Positions 17,534-26,743 are shown, numbered from the stretch's first letter. The stretch is DNA of 58,363 bases from Superficieibacter electus (GCF_002915575.1 NZ_PQGD01000028.1:1-58363), one strand, 5' to 3'. Made by a program: numbers and translations. The notes: generated from the sequence alone by a model not told the origin.

Positions 17534-18808
17534 TTATTTTCTGATTAGACTTGGTCTGGTTGTAACCCGGGCCTCGCGTTCCTTGAACAATTTATCCCGG
17601 ACTATGTAAAGCTCTGTTTCTTCTCCCGGTTGCAGGTATGCTTTATCAAATAAAGCACTTGCAATAACGCCTTCTGCCATACACTGCTGATCAGCAACGA
17701 TTTGACCGTATGGTTTATCGTTTTTCACAAGAATTACATCAATAAGTTCACGTGAGCCAACCAGTCTCTGACCGAGCTTTGCATACATATTAAAGTTACA
17801 TGGTGACTGCTCTGGCGCAGGAATACGAGAAAGTCGGTCCTGTTGTAAACTGAATCCTGAAGGGACCTCACCAAGAGCCACAGGAGTCAATAAATCAATG
17901 ATTCTTTGTTTATGATCGTCTTGTTTTGGATCCGTTGGAGCCAGTTCTTCTGACTGGGAGCGGGCCAACATTTCCTCATAGTTTTGCTTATCCAATGAGG
18001 TTTCACGTTTGGCTTGCATAGATGGGCTTAAAGATGTAGTAACTGAAATCATCGCACCGGGAACATCAAGCGGTACCAGGGTCAGGTTATAGGTCGATTC
18101 AGGTACCTGATCTTCAGACAACATAATCCCGATTGGTTTATCGGTATTAGTTGAAATAAAGACATCGCCACCATTAACAAATATGCTTGCCTCTTCAGCA
18201 GGGGTAGAAGTACTGACAGAAGCATTCTTGAAGCTGGTCGATATTCTGTTTTGAAGTCCTCGTGAAACTGGCAGTACCACATTCCCACCAGGCGGCACAT
18301 TTACACGCTGAACTTCTTTATATCGGTTACGAGCTTCGACATAAAGTTCATCGGCTTTTGACGTGGCGGTCGCATTGGTTGCATTCTGCTGGGAAGAGGT
18401 ACCTGTTGGTCTCCCATAGCTATCAATTGCACCAGATCGGGTCTGTGCGTCAAATCCGGGGAGACTAGGATTATTTGATAATGCTCCAGTAATAGCGCTT
18501 ACCGCAGGCGAAGCATTGCTGGCTGGGGAAAGTTGCACGGTAGGGAGATCAGTTGTAGGTTTTTGTCCCTGCGCATTACCGGCTTCACTAAGGTTTGTTT
18601 GTGCACCTGACTGTTCAGAACCAGCTTGACCCGGAATAATGGCTTTTGCAGCTCCATTCTGAAATCCGTCAGCACCAACTGGCATTACAACCGGGTTATT
18701 AATTGTTGCTGGCAATTGGTATTCTTCAGCGATTACGCAGTTCGAAGTCGTGAGCATGATCAATGCTGTAATTGCGTTGAAGCCTAAGCCCTTTTTTTTA
18801 ATCATCAC
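17534..18808 (-). CDS. trhK: TrhK/TraK secretin-like outer-membrane channel protein
   Basis: This 424-aa protein has an N-terminal signal peptide (hydrophobic NAITALIMLTTSNCVIA, cleavage near 28). A long Gln/Ala/Asn/Ser-rich linker follows up to about residue 165. Then comes the beta-rich TraK domain containing NVPPGGNVVLPVSRGLQNR and LTLVPLDVPGAMISV, as in VirB9/TraK proteins. TraK forms the outer-membrane ring with TraV and TraB. The linker makes it longer than F TraK (about 240 aa). Its ATG overlaps the trhE stop by 4 bp, so the two are translationally coupled. Confidence 0.88.
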   Translation of the reverse strand: MMIKKKGLGFNAITALIMLTTSNCVIAEEYQLPATINNPVVMPVGADGFQNGAAKAIIPGQAGSEQSGAQTNLSEAGNAQGQKPTTDLPTVQLSPASNASPAVSAITGALSNNPSLPGFDAQTRSGAIDSYGRPTGTSSQQNATNATATSKADELYVEARNRYKEVQRVNVPPGGNVVLPVSRGLQNRISTSFKNASVSTSTPAEEASIFVNGGDVFISTNTDKPIGIMLSEDQVPESTYNLTLVPLDVPGAMISVTTSLSPSMQAKRETSLDKQNYEEMLARSQSEELAPTDPKQDDHKQRIIDLLTPVALGEVPSGFSLQQDRLSRIPAPEQSPCNFNMYAKLGQRLVGSRELIDVILVKNDKPYGQIVADQQCMAEGVIASALFDKAYLQPGEETELYIVRDKLFKEREARVTTRPSLIRK

Positions 18809-19593
18809 TTGTTACCTGTAGACGGTGGCGGATTATCCAGCGTTGCCAGTTGCTCTTTGCCGTTTATCGTAATTTTTTTAATATTCGGTGTTCCGGAATA
18901 TTGATTTACATATGCAATTCTTGGGCGACCATTTTTCATCCCGAGAACCCATTCATAAGTCCATTTCGATGATTCAGTTTTGTCCGGAACATTTACAAGT
19001 CGAGTCGTTTTGGTACCCCAGACATAGACCATGTCATTTTTTGGATCAAAGTAAATATCATTAGGCTTAAAGGTCTGCTCAACACCACGAGCCTGCATGA
19101 TATTTATCTGCTCCTGTAAAGACTCACTCGTTTTAGCCTGTAGTTCAGGTGAAAGGGCATCGAGGACATAGGCCGTCACAAAGGAAATATTAGTTGGATT
19201 AATATTCCCTAAAAGGGTACTAAAAAAGAGAGCCCATTGTGTTTTATAAGATTCCGATGCTTTGTTACCAACAACCGTGATCTCTTCATTCATGTTTGGA
19301 GGGGTAACAATCGTCACTGGGTCAGTGAAAAAAAGAATCTTTGCAACCAATAACCCAATGACGGCTATTGAAACAGTATTAATGCGGATAAGTTTTGTAT
19401 CACGATTAATCAGGGCGCTGTATGTAATTCCAGCACCTGACGCTTCAGCTTGTGGGCTAAATCGTTTTTTAATGTCCAAAAAACGTCCCTTAGCACTTTC
19501 ATCTTTCTTTACGTATGACTGTTCAAGATCACCGTTTTCATCCTTTTTAGATTTTTTGAAAAAAGGGATGTTAATGCCACTTAGCATTTTCAT
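18805..19593 (-). CDS. trhE: TrhE/TraE pilus assembly protein
   Basis: This 262-aa protein has a charged cytoplasmic tail of about 70 residues, one transmembrane helix at 71-90 (SIAVIGLLVAKILFF) and a periplasmic domain. That domain has the TraE/VirB8-like pattern ESYKTQWALFFSTLLGNINP and FKPNDIYFDPKNDMVYVWG. F TraE lacks the long N-terminal tail. It is needed for pilus assembly at the inner membrane. It lies 11 bp from trhL and overlaps trhK by 4 bp. Confidence 0.88.
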   Translation of the reverse strand: MKMLSGINIPFFKKSKKDENGDLEQSYVKKDESAKGRFLDIKKRFSPQAEASGAGITYSALINRDTKLIRINTVSIAVIGLLVAKILFFTDPVTIVTPPNMNEEITVVGNKASESYKTQWALFFSTLLGNINPTNISFVTAYVLDALSPELQAKTSESLQEQINIMQARGVEQTFKPNDIYFDPKNDMVYVWGTKTTRLVNVPDKTESSKWTYEWVLGMKNGRPRIAYVNQYSGTPNIKKITINGKEQLATLDNPPPSTGNK

Positions 19594-19604
19594 TCATAGC
19601 TCCA

Positions 19605-19922
19605 TCAAGAATACAAATCTCTGATAAATGGATCGTTGAAATAACGGCTACTAAAAACTGCTTTACCTGGCAAAAAACCGAGCCACCAGAGTTTGTGTTT
19701 TAGCAATCCTCTTATTCCTGACTCAGCTGCTTTGTTATACGCAATCCAATACACAACCGCTGCTACAACAGAAAACCCGAAGCATTCGAAGATATTCCCA
19801 AATGCAACCAGAATGAATGCAAGCCCTAATTTTTTGGCATCCCAAAACAAAATCAGTAGAGGCATGTTGATCCTGAAAGGGAATCTATAGGTATGCTGAG
19901 GAACGTCGTTCTGCTTACTCAT
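19605..19922 (-). CDS. trhL: TrhL/TraL pilus assembly membrane protein
   Basis: I chose the ATG at 19922 (105 aa), because the upstream alternative at 19955 would place a strong hairpin inside the coding sequence. The start MSKQNDVPQHTYRFPFRIN followed by a hydrophobic pair (about residues 20-60) and a C-terminal LPGKAVFSSRYFNDP-like end matches the small TraL/VirB3 family, which helps insert pilin or dock the ATPase at the inner membrane. It sits directly after the pilin gene, in the A-L-E-K-B order. Confidence 0.88.
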   Translation of the reverse strand: MSKQNDVPQHTYRFPFRINMPLLILFWDAKKLGLAFILVAFGNIFECFGFSVVAAVVYWIAYNKAAESGIRGLLKHKLWWLGFLPGKAVFSSRYFNDPFIRDLYS

Positions 19923-19934
19923 TAAAAATCCAGA

Positions 19935-19953
19935 GAGGGGGATGAACCCCCTC
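19935..19953 (-). other. Stem-loop between trhA and trhL
   Basis: The perfect 7-bp GC stem GAGGGGG (19935-19941) / CCCCCTC (19947-19953) has loop ATGAA and starts 20 bp after the pilin stop, 13 bp before the trhL ATG. There is no T-run, so it is more likely a stabiliser or attenuator giving more pilin mRNA than assembly-gene mRNA. Confidence 0.6.
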
Positions 19954-19972
19954 ATGCATGATTAACAATAAA

Positions 19973-20326
19973 TTACAGCGGTACGCCAGCATCCATAAAG
20001 GTGCTGATAATTTTCTCGCCGTTGGCCATTACCAGCATCATGAATAATGAAACCAGTGCCAGGCCCGGGTTAGGCTTAAGGACAGAGAAATATACGCTTG
20101 AGATCAACATCGCGGCTGCCAGAATTTTGCCCGGAGCTCCAGTCATACTTTCACTCATGTATGACCAAATATCTCCCAGTGCCCCATCATCTGAACCCGC
20201 ATATGCCAGACCGCAAAAAAGCACGGTCAGCAGAACAAACAAAATCACTTTTGCGCTTTTTGTTTTAAAAAGTGCAGCCGTGTTAGATTTCTTTTCACTA
20301 AGGCCAATATTTAAAGAAAGTTCCAT
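19973..20326 (-). CDS. trhA: TrhA prepilin
   Basis: The ATG at 20326 has GGAG 5 bp before it and gives a 117-aa prepilin; an upstream in-frame codon (20353) lacks such a site. The leader contains a hydrophobic stretch ending LAYA before GSDDG, consistent with signal-peptidase cleavage at about residue 43 and a mature part of 74 aa. That part has two hydrophobic helices separated by KPNPG, as in TraA/VirB2 pilins. The IncHI H-pilus pilin has been reported to be cyclic. The short C-terminal end GVPL could be involved in such processing, but this cannot be seen here. It is the first gene of the transfer operon. Confidence 0.88.
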   Translation of the reverse strand: MELSLNIGLSEKKSNTAALFKTKSAKVILFVLLTVLFCGLAYAGSDDGALGDIWSYMSESMTGAPGKILAAAMLISSVYFSVLKPNPGLALVSLFMMLVMANGEKIISTFMDAGVPL

Positions 20327-20745
20327 AATTACTCCGTGTAGATTTGAGTTCACGTAAACGCGAATGAATAATACTTTTTTATTCCGATCCTTCCGTTCGC
20401 ATAAACCCCCTTTTTTTAACGTTTAGCGATTGGTGAATTTTTAAGCAAAGGGCCTAAAGCATAATCTTTGAAAGGTACCAGTGAACGCTTAGTAAAAGTT
20501 TGAAAGAGGGGAGGGGGTAAGATTACGTTAAGCTCAATCCTGAAGCTGATGAGACTCCTCAAGCATAAAAGTCACTTTTGATGGTTTGAAAAGCTCTAAC
20601 TAGATATCGGGCAGGTAACTAAGCTTCATATCTAATCTTTTTTGTTCCCTTATTATCTATCTCTTGATTCTGAGAAGGCCGCATATCACTGTGCTCCCTG
20701 GTTCGGCAACTATCAGTTGGAGAAACTACATACAATCCTCGGGCC
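20327..20745 (-). promoter_or_regulatory. Upstream region of the transfer operon
   Basis: About 420 bp precede trhA (read on the minus strand). No gene is seen. It is AT-rich with A and T runs and holds one exact palindrome AAAAGTCACTTTT (20567-20579), 241 bp before the trhA ATG. The trhA promoter must lie here, but no clear sigma-70 pair stands out, in line with activator-dependent transfer promoters. Confidence 0.45.
20567..20579. promoter_or_regulatory. AAAAGTNACTTTT palindrome
   Basis: This is an exact copy with central C, upstream of the transfer operon. Confidence 0.65.
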
Positions 20746-20749
20746 GGTG

Positions 20750-21345
20750 CGTCATTCATCTAAATGCCTTTTACACCTCTGGGCGTGAGTGGGACTTTGT
20801 CTTGTCCATACGAACATCATTCATTCGAATGCTTTTGGCCAATGCTATTTAAGCAAATGCTTTCTGGCTGAGTCCTTTTGCGAATGAGTCTTTGATATAA
20901 CTGCATGAATTTTGGGTTGTTTGGTGTACTAACAAAACAAAGGCATTTCTTTGAATGCCATTGGAGTTGTGATGCTTCTGATATTTTTTTGATCTCATAT
21001 CAAGCACATAGTCCTTCTGATGCCCAATGTCATAGATGTCTTGGACCATTCTCGCTCTTAACAAAGCTGAACTGTGTGTCATTCGACCTAATGCCATTCA
21101 CCAAAATGCCTTTTTATACCACTGCATAGCTATGCTCGGGATACAGTGGCAAACAAAAGCATTTCAATGAATGAATTTTTGGGATACCGACATCAAAAGC
21201 ATTTGTATGAATGTAAGAGGCGTAATCCACAAAAGGCATTCACGTGAATAGAGTGCGCACGAAACCATCTTGCTCAACGGCATTTAATGAATGGGCTAGC
21301 ATGTACGCTTGAGTCAGAAAGGCATACAGATGAATAGTCAGGAGT
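20750..21345. repeat. Iterons of the first replicon, downstream cluster
   Basis: At least ten copies of a 16-20-bp imperfect palindrome with ends GCATT and AATGC occur in both orientations, for example GGCATTTCTTTGAATGCC near 20942 and AAAAGCATTTCAATGAATG near 21150. Others are near 20755, 20815, 21095, 21190, 21233, 21275 and 21322. They lie beyond the 3' end of the initiator gene, the usual place for inc/copy-control iterons in RepFIB-type replicons. Confidence 0.75.
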
Positions 21346-21352
21346 TCGTTTG

Positions 21353-21365
21353 AAAAGTTACTTTT
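21353..21365. promoter_or_regulatory. AAAAGTNACTTTT palindrome
   Basis: This is an exact copy with central T, just beyond the iterons and about 110 bp past the 3' end of the initiator gene. Confidence 0.6.
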
Positions 21366-21474
21366 TTGCACATTAAGCCGAGATGTAAGACCAGTAGTAA
21401 AAGAAGCACTAAGCATAGCACTGATAAATAACTTATTTTTCAGCAGGTTATAACCAGTGCATACCAGATAGCTT

Positions 21475-22350
21475 TCAACCTTGTTTGGCAAGGGCCAGCT
21501 TAGGGCTTCTTTTGAAGATCTGAAATTGTATGTCGCGACCTTTCTTAACTTCTTGATAATCGAGATATCCGATAGATTCAAGTTCCCGCATTGCTTTACG
21601 AATTATCTGGTTTTGCGTACGAATAGGGGTTGTAAGAAGCAACCTTTCCCTCAACCGTTTCATATTAACGAACAACGTACCAGCTGGCATTGCTTCAAAA
21701 TAAATATAGAGAGATTGCGCAGCTTCTTTTTTAGCCAAAATGTATAGAACCTGAAGGCTTAACAATGTCTTATGGTCGTAACGATACAGTTCCCACATAG
21801 AAGGATCCCCAACCAGCTCAACAGTATCGCTTTTTGGATCAATCATAGCCTTCTGCACCAGATGCGTTACTGTGAACCGACCACTACGAGAGTCTGAGAA
21901 GGCAAGCACTACCGATGCAAGGTTCATTAATGACTCTTTAAAGCGCGCACGAGTTCGTTTGTTGATGTTTGTTGAACTGATACCACACATCTTCGCAAAC
22001 TCGTTAAAAGTCAGGCTAATCTTCTCGGAAGTAAAACCATATTTACTGAAAGCCATGATGATCCCGAGCCAGCACTTAAAGTCGGTAGACATAGATAGTT
22101 TGACACCAGTTATCTTGATGTCGTCATAACCCTCCGATCTTGCAATTTCCATACACGAAAGCTCATCAGAGGCATCAACTTCAAAGTTTCGGTCGCGGTT
22201 TTCTTTTGTGCCGACAGGGGTAAATACACTCAATCTCAGCAGGGCCACGGGCTGAACCGACTTGGACGAGTTAGGCGTCAGTTGATAAGTCTTACCTGAT
22301 TCATTACTGGTTACGTCAAAAGGATGGATTAACTCGTTGTTTTTAATCAT
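21475..22350 (-). CDS. Replication initiator, RepHIA-like (RepFIB/Rep_3 family)
   Basis: This 291-aa initiator has the typical RepFIB layout: TPNSSKSVQPVALLRLSVFTP near residues 25-45, MSTDFKCWLGIIMAFSKYG near 90-108, THLVQKAMID, then ELYRYDHKTLL and a C-terminal winged helix with RTQNQIIRKAMRELESIGYL. It binds iterons and opens the origin. Iterons flank it on both sides (20750-21345 and 22405-22505). It lies next to trhA, the place RepHI1A has in R27. It resembles the second initiator at 35760-36848 throughout, but lacks that protein's acidic C-terminal tail. Confidence 0.9.
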   Translation of the reverse strand: MIKNNELIHPFDVTSNESGKTYQLTPNSSKSVQPVALLRLSVFTPVGTKENRDRNFEVDASDELSCMEIARSEGYDDIKITGVKLSMSTDFKCWLGIIMAFSKYGFTSEKISLTFNEFAKMCGISSTNINKRTRARFKESLMNLASVVLAFSDSRSGRFTVTHLVQKAMIDPKSDTVELVGDPSMWELYRYDHKTLLSLQVLYILAKKEAAQSLYIYFEAMPAGTLFVNMKRLRERLLLTTPIRTQNQIIRKAMRELESIGYLDYQEVKKGRDIQFQIFKRSPKLALAKQG

Positions 22351-22404
22351 TAACTTAACTCGTCGGTGATAAGATTTTCATTTGGCAAACTGTTTATAAC
22401 ATAT

Positions 22405-22505
22405 TCTTGCAAATGCTTTTTACGCATTTACCTAAATGCCATAAGCATTCCAGTAAATGCCTTCCTTATTCATTCAAATGCTTTTCGCATGCATCCGAAT
22501 GCCGG
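22405..22505. repeat. Iterons of the first replicon, upstream cluster
   Basis: Four or five copies are packed upstream of the initiator: GCATTTACCTAAATGC (22425-22440), GCATTCCAGTAAATGC (22446-22461), CATTCAAATGC (about 22471) and GCATCCGAATGC (about 22491). Each is an imperfect palindrome. This is the probable origin and promoter control site of the first replicon. Confidence 0.75.
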
Positions 22506-22826
22506 ATCCTTTCATAAAGTTACTATAATCAATGAGTTAAAGATGCCGTGATCTTTACTTGAACTCTATTGATCTTTAGTGATCTAAAGAATTGATCTAA
22601 CCTGTTGAAAACAATGATAAGTCCATATAAAACAAGGAATAGCGCTCCTTTATCAATATCTACAGATCGCAAACGGAAATGAAAGTGGGTTTACTATCAT
22701 TGTTTTATTCAAGACAGTTTTTATTTTAATTTTATTAAGCAAATTTTTTGAGTTTACCTTTTAGATGTATCAGCCCTATTTGGCAAATTTGAGGTTCATG
22801 TATCATGTAGTAAACAGGAGGAAGAT
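22506..22826. promoter_or_regulatory. Intergenic region, promoter of the ParB-like gene
   Basis: This AT-rich, gene-free region may contribute to the origin. At its right edge CTATTT (22776-22781), 19 bases, then TATCAT (22801-22806) resembles the shared promoter element seen further on, with one change in the upstream hexamer. AGGAGG precedes the ATG at 22827. Confidence 0.45.
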
Positions 22827-23879
22827 ATGAACAACAGCAAACATACAGTCATTGAAGTGGATACTAATCTAGTTGAAATTGAAAAGGGATTTAATCCCCG
22901 AGAGGCGGTAATCGGAGATTTGTGTTACGAACAAGAACCTGTCAAATCGATGATTGTGTCAATCAAACAAGCCTTTAAGGAAGGAAGGCAGGTTGATATG
23001 ATCAAGGTCGTAAAAAGAAAAGGTAAATATTTAGTTCGTCAAGGTCATACTCGTTTTCATGGCTTAAAATTAGCAATTTCTGAAGGTGCTAATATTCCAA
23101 AATTATCTGTTATCTTAATCGATTATAAAAACGAAATTGAAGAATACCTTGAGAACCTCGATGGTAACAGAAGCAATGGGCTAAATCCGGTTGGGCAAGC
23201 TCATGCATTAGCTCATGCTGTTAGTCTCGGGTATTCGGTTGAAGAACTAGCAATGCGATATCAACGATCAACTACCGCAATTCGTAATATGCTAAAAATC
23301 CTTGATATGCCATTAGAGCTTCAACGTTTGATTAGCCTAAATCTAATCAAAAAAACGCTCGCCATTGAAATAATGTTAAAATATTCCAACGATCACAAAA
23401 TGGTTTTAAAACATATAGAAGGTTTCTTACCTGGCGTTAAGAATATTGAGACTACAACGAGCAAAATTGTAGGCATACCTGAACACAATGCAGCTGGAGC
23501 AGGACCAGACACCTTAAATAAAGGCGGACCAGAAAAGAAAAATTCGGCAGTCACACGTAAGACTTTGGGTATTAAGCGCCTCTCGCATAAGAAAACAGAA
23601 CGGCTAAAATCTGAATTTCTTGAGCTTGTGGAAAGTACACATACGGAATCTATAACGAATACTCAAACAGAACTAAAATTTGGTAGAGATAGTGCACACT
23701 TGTTCAAAAATGTTGATAGTAAAAATGTAATATTTTCTGATGATGGTGTTCAAATAATCTTGAATGATGAAAAGCTAAATATTTTATTGTCTTTACTTAA
23801 CGACGAAAATACAGCAATCATTCTTTCTAAACCAAAATTAGAAGAGCTTCTGGAAATTCGAGATCTCCTTAAGGAATAA
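22827..23879 (+). CDS. Solitary ParB-like DNA-binding protein
   Basis: This 350-aa protein has a ParB/Srx N-terminal domain. GFNPRE is at about residues 21-26 and RQGHTRFHGLK (71-81) takes the place of the ParB arginine patch. NLDGNRSNGLNPVGQAHAL follows, then an HTH near 137-160 (SVEELAMRYQRSTTAIRNML). There is no ParA beside it, so it is probably a site-specific regulator or CTP-dependent clamp rather than part of partition. A paralogue lies at 27092-28255. The C-terminal third is low in similarity to it. It starts a small cluster with two downstream genes. Confidence 0.8.
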   Translation: MNNSKHTVIEVDTNLVEIEKGFNPREAVIGDLCYEQEPVKSMIVSIKQAFKEGRQVDMIKVVKRKGKYLVRQGHTRFHGLKLAISEGANIPKLSVILIDYKNEIEEYLENLDGNRSNGLNPVGQAHALAHAVSLGYSVEELAMRYQRSTTAIRNMLKILDMPLELQRLISLNLIKKTLAIEIMLKYSNDHKMVLKHIEGFLPGVKNIETTTSKIVGIPEHNAAGAGPDTLNKGGPEKKNSAVTRKTLGIKRLSHKKTERLKSEFLELVESTHTESITNTQTELKFGRDSAHLFKNVDSKNVIFSDDGVQIILNDEKLNILLSLLNDENTAIILSKPKLEELLEIRDLLKE

Positions 23880-23898
23880 AAAACCGAGGATTAGTTGA

Positions 23899-24099
23899 GT
23901 GATTAAACCTATAAAGCTGACTCTTATCGATAATTATAATGATTTGCTTCTAACTCATGAAGTCCTTAAACGCAACATGGAAGAGTTAGAACACGGTAAA
24001 CGTTTTGACCAATTTCCTGAAGGGCATGACCACTATGAAAAAACTGTGAAAGAAGCTGTAGCAATCGTAGAGGCACGTTTGGAGGTGTTTCGAAAATGA
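23899..24099 (+). CDS. Small conserved-looking protein
   Basis: This 66-aa, acidic and helical protein starts with GTG, 19 bp after the ParB-like gene. It overlaps the next gene by 4 bp (ATGA). Overlap and spacing support real translation. No domain was recognised. The pattern EELEHGKRFDQFPEGHDHYEKTV suggests a small helical binding protein, but a function cannot be assigned. Confidence 0.6.
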   Translation: MIKPIKLTLIDNYNDLLLTHEVLKRNMEELEHGKRFDQFPEGHDHYEKTVKEAVAIVEARLEVFRK

Positions 24100-24812
24100 A
24101 ATCTCTTTTCTTTACTCTTGATGGTCATATGGTACCAGCCTCAGTGAATGTATCCCTTAACGGAGATGGAAATTATTATGCACCTATCGAAAGAGAATGT
24201 AACGAATGTGCGGGCACAGGCCACAAAGGGGCTGATGTATGTGAAAAGTGTCATGGGGTGCAAACAGTTGGACCCATTATTGAAAAATTAGTGGTACTAG
24301 AGCCAATTACCTTTCTCGATAACATTCCGGAACTGCGTGTTAACCCAACACTCGAAGCATGGAAATCCAGAAACCACGTACTTATTGAGAAAGCAAAAAA
24401 GGCTAACACTAAGTTTTCTAATAGTATATTGGCGCAACTAGACAATAACCGTTTTTTGACAGAACGCCAGCTGGATTGTTTCTTTACAACCTTTGATGTG
24501 ATGTTGTCTGAAACTCCGGAAAATGAACAAGAAATTTTAAAACATAGCTACAATATCGGCCAGGTCATAAGCATTGAACTAACATTTACTGAAGTCAGGG
24601 CCGCGTACGCAAAAAGTAAAGGGAGTTATTTTTTTACATTTACTGGTAAAGTTAGAAATGACGGGATCGCTTTAACGGCCGATAAACAGGATCACATTTT
24701 ATTGGGTGAACGTTATCATTTGACTGGAAAAGTCAGAAAATTCTATGATTTTGATTCGAAAAATTATGCTGCAATAACAGTTTTTAAGTTAAGTAAACTC
24801 CAAGACAGTTAA
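24096..24812 (+). CDS. DnaJ-type zinc-finger protein of unknown function
   Basis: This 238-aa protein carries two CxxC pairs (Cys35/38 and Cys49/52) in CNECAGTG and CEKCHG, which is the zinc-binding pattern of the DnaJ Cys-rich domain without a J domain. The rest has NNRFLTERQLDCF and a C-terminal beta-rich part (GSYFFTFTGKVRNDG, then GERYHLTGKVRKF) resembling a small OB-like barrel, so nucleic-acid binding is possible. A shorter relative with the first pair at the same residue numbers is at 49722-50192. It ends the ParB-like cluster. Confidence 0.65.
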   Translation: MKSLFFTLDGHMVPASVNVSLNGDGNYYAPIERECNECAGTGHKGADVCEKCHGVQTVGPIIEKLVVLEPITFLDNIPELRVNPTLEAWKSRNHVLIEKAKKANTKFSNSILAQLDNNRFLTERQLDCFFTTFDVMLSETPENEQEILKHSYNIGQVISIELTFTEVRAAYAKSKGSYFFTFTGKVRNDGIALTADKQDHILLGERYHLTGKVRKFYDFDSKNYAAITVFKLSKLQDS

Positions 24813-25043
24813 ATGTTTTACTGCTTAAATATAGAGCCAAGACTTAAACTGTCGTTAGGACTCACTCACGTAATATTGTTGCTTACGCAATGGGTTTTAT
24901 CCCTCATAAAGATCTGCGAGTATAAATCTTTTACATTTAAATTCCCCTCTATCACAACCTTTTCAATAGTAAAAAAATGATAATCTTATTAATTATAATT
25001 TTTAATTTTTTGTATACCAATACCATACAGTTAAGGCTAAAAG

Positions 25044-25901
25044 GTGATGATGGAGATGGACTTTAAAATGCACAATGATCTGGGTCTCGGTTTCATTTGT
25101 AAAAATGCAAGAACATCGTCAAAGCCAACGTTAAGAAAAGTTACTTTTCCGGTAAGCGCATATGAAACGTCTAAGCTTTCTTTAACCGGTTTTCAATGCC
25201 CCACAGCCTGCCGATTTCCTTTTTTTGTGCTATGCATGATAATCCATAACCATCTTTCGTCTGCATGCCCTATCAACCAAAATGAATGTTCAAATCATAT
25301 ATCGCAATTTTCTATCGACATTAAAGTACAAGATTGGCTTAGCCGTTCAAGAGTAGCGTTTATTGATTTCCATAATCTAAGAAATACAGATAAAACCACA
25401 TTAATAACAGTGGAACATCTTGAAGCTTTACTTACTGTTATGTCAACTACTCTTGTCGCTTACGCTCCATATTCAAAAAAGAGACTTAACTTTAGCTTTC
25501 TAAATTCATTTACTTTGTCTAAAACTTCTCAAAGTTACACATTAACTTTCCCGGTAGTTCTCAGTCCGCTTTTAGATGCTCTTGGCGGTTTCATTCAGGA
25601 ATGCATAACCGAAAAATTGTTAAAACGACGAAATTCGAATTTCATGGTTTACGAGTATCTTAAACGTTCAGGCCAGAGCTCTCATAAAGTGGAGGACATT
25701 AATAACGACTTACAGCTTAAAACTCTAAATATAAGACTTATGAGCGTCCTTACTGGGCTTTCTCAGCAAGGACTCATTTCATTTATTTGCGAAGGAAAGA
25801 GGGGCGACCGGAGAATAGAAGAGCTTCAGTTTATACCTTATGTTCAACGAACTCACCCTGAGGTATTAACTTTTCAGGAATGGATTAGCCCCGTTGATTA
25901 G
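25044..25901 (+). CDS. Unknown protein with C-terminal winged-helix-like region
   Basis: This 285-aa protein is not recognised. The C-terminal region (about 195-265: KRRNSNFMVYEYLKRSG, then LMSVLTGLSQQGLISFICEG) looks like a winged helix similar in style to plasmid initiators. The N-terminal half is Cys/Phe-rich and has no clear motif. An AAGG site precedes a cluster of three in-frame ATGs, so the exact start is uncertain. The exact palindrome AAAAGTTACTTTT (25136-25148) lies within codons about 31-35. It is followed by the convergent dam gene 8 bp away. Confidence 0.6.
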   Translation: MMMEMDFKMHNDLGLGFICKNARTSSKPTLRKVTFPVSAYETSKLSLTGFQCPTACRFPFFVLCMIIHNHLSSACPINQNECSNHISQFSIDIKVQDWLSRSRVAFIDFHNLRNTDKTTLITVEHLEALLTVMSTTLVAYAPYSKKRLNFSFLNSFTLSKTSQSYTLTFPVVLSPLLDALGGFIQECITEKLLKRRNSNFMVYEYLKRSGQSSHKVEDINNDLQLKTLNIRLMSVLTGLSQQGLISFICEGKRGDRRIEELQFIPYVQRTHPEVLTFQEWISPVD

Positions 25902-25909
25902 AATTAACT

Positions 25910-26743
25910 CTATTTCAGCACGGCCAGTATTTCTGTTTCCGTTTTCCGTGTATTTGGCTTACTTCCTACGGATCGGTAAGCGCTGAGTCTGTGTATGACG
26001 AATCCACGCTCTTCATAGAGGCCCAAAGTGAATGGTGTCAGGCTATTTGATATCGCAACAGCAGCGCCTTTTCTGTGAGCGTCAACGAGCATATTTGCTA
26101 ACAGCACGTGGTCGCTTTGGCTGAACGGTTTACCATCGTAACTGACAAAACTAGTTTTGCTTGTTTTGTCATATGGCGGATCACAATAAATCTGATCTCC
26201 TTCGCCGGTTGCGGCCAGAGTCTCCTCAAAACCAGCGGTGATCAGTTCAATACCTGAAAGACGAAATGAAAGGTAGTCTATTTTATTGAAGTCAAGCTTC
26301 AGTTCTGTATGTTTCCCCCAGGGCACTGAATAGATTCTTTCTGAGTTATAGCGGCACATACCGTTATAGCCCAGGCGATTCAGGGAGTAAAACAAAGCCG
26401 CTCTTTGAAGCGGTTGACCAGAAATACAGGTTTTGTTGAAACGGTCCCTCATCTCATAGTAGTCCTTTTCGACAAAGGTTTTATCCGCTAGGTTTTGGAC
26501 CTGATTTATAAAGTTAGTTTTCTGTCTTTGAATAGTCCTGTATAGGTTGATCAAGTCTGGATTGCTATCTGCAAGCAATGCATTTTGTGCAAACATGTTC
26601 AGAAAAACGGCACCACCGCCTATAAAGGGTTCTACCCACCGGCAACTATGATCGTGTGGGTAGTGATGGCTGATGAAAGGCATCAGTTTCGTTTTTCCAC
26701 CAGCCCATTTGATTATCGGCATGTGTCTGAGATGTCGAGTCAA
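25910..26743 (-). CDS. dam: Dam-type N6-adenine DNA methyltransferase
   Basis: This is a 277-aa Dam-family (alpha-group) methylase. IKWAGGK is at residues 11-17, EPFIGGGAVFLNM near 40-52, a LLADSNPDLI stretch, and the catalytic DPPY near 188-191. It should methylate adenine, probably in GATC, though specificity is not proven by eye. The start is either TTG at 26743, with a weak AGGT site, or ATG at 26722. No restriction enzyme is nearby. A TTATTAG-type promoter element lies just upstream (26810-26780, minus strand). Such solitary methylases may protect an incoming plasmid. Confidence 0.88.
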   Translation of the reverse strand: MTRHLRHMPIIKWAGGKTKLMPFISHHYPHDHSCRWVEPFIGGGAVFLNMFAQNALLADSNPDLINLYRTIQRQKTNFINQVQNLADKTFVEKDYYEMRDRFNKTCISGQPLQRAALFYSLNRLGYNGMCRYNSERIYSVPWGKHTELKLDFNKIDYLSFRLSGIELITAGFEETLAATGEGDQIYCDPPYDKTSKTSFVSYDGKPFSQSDHVLLANMLVDAHRKGAAVAISNSLTPFTLGLYEERGFVIHRLSAYRSVGSKPNTRKTETEILAVLK

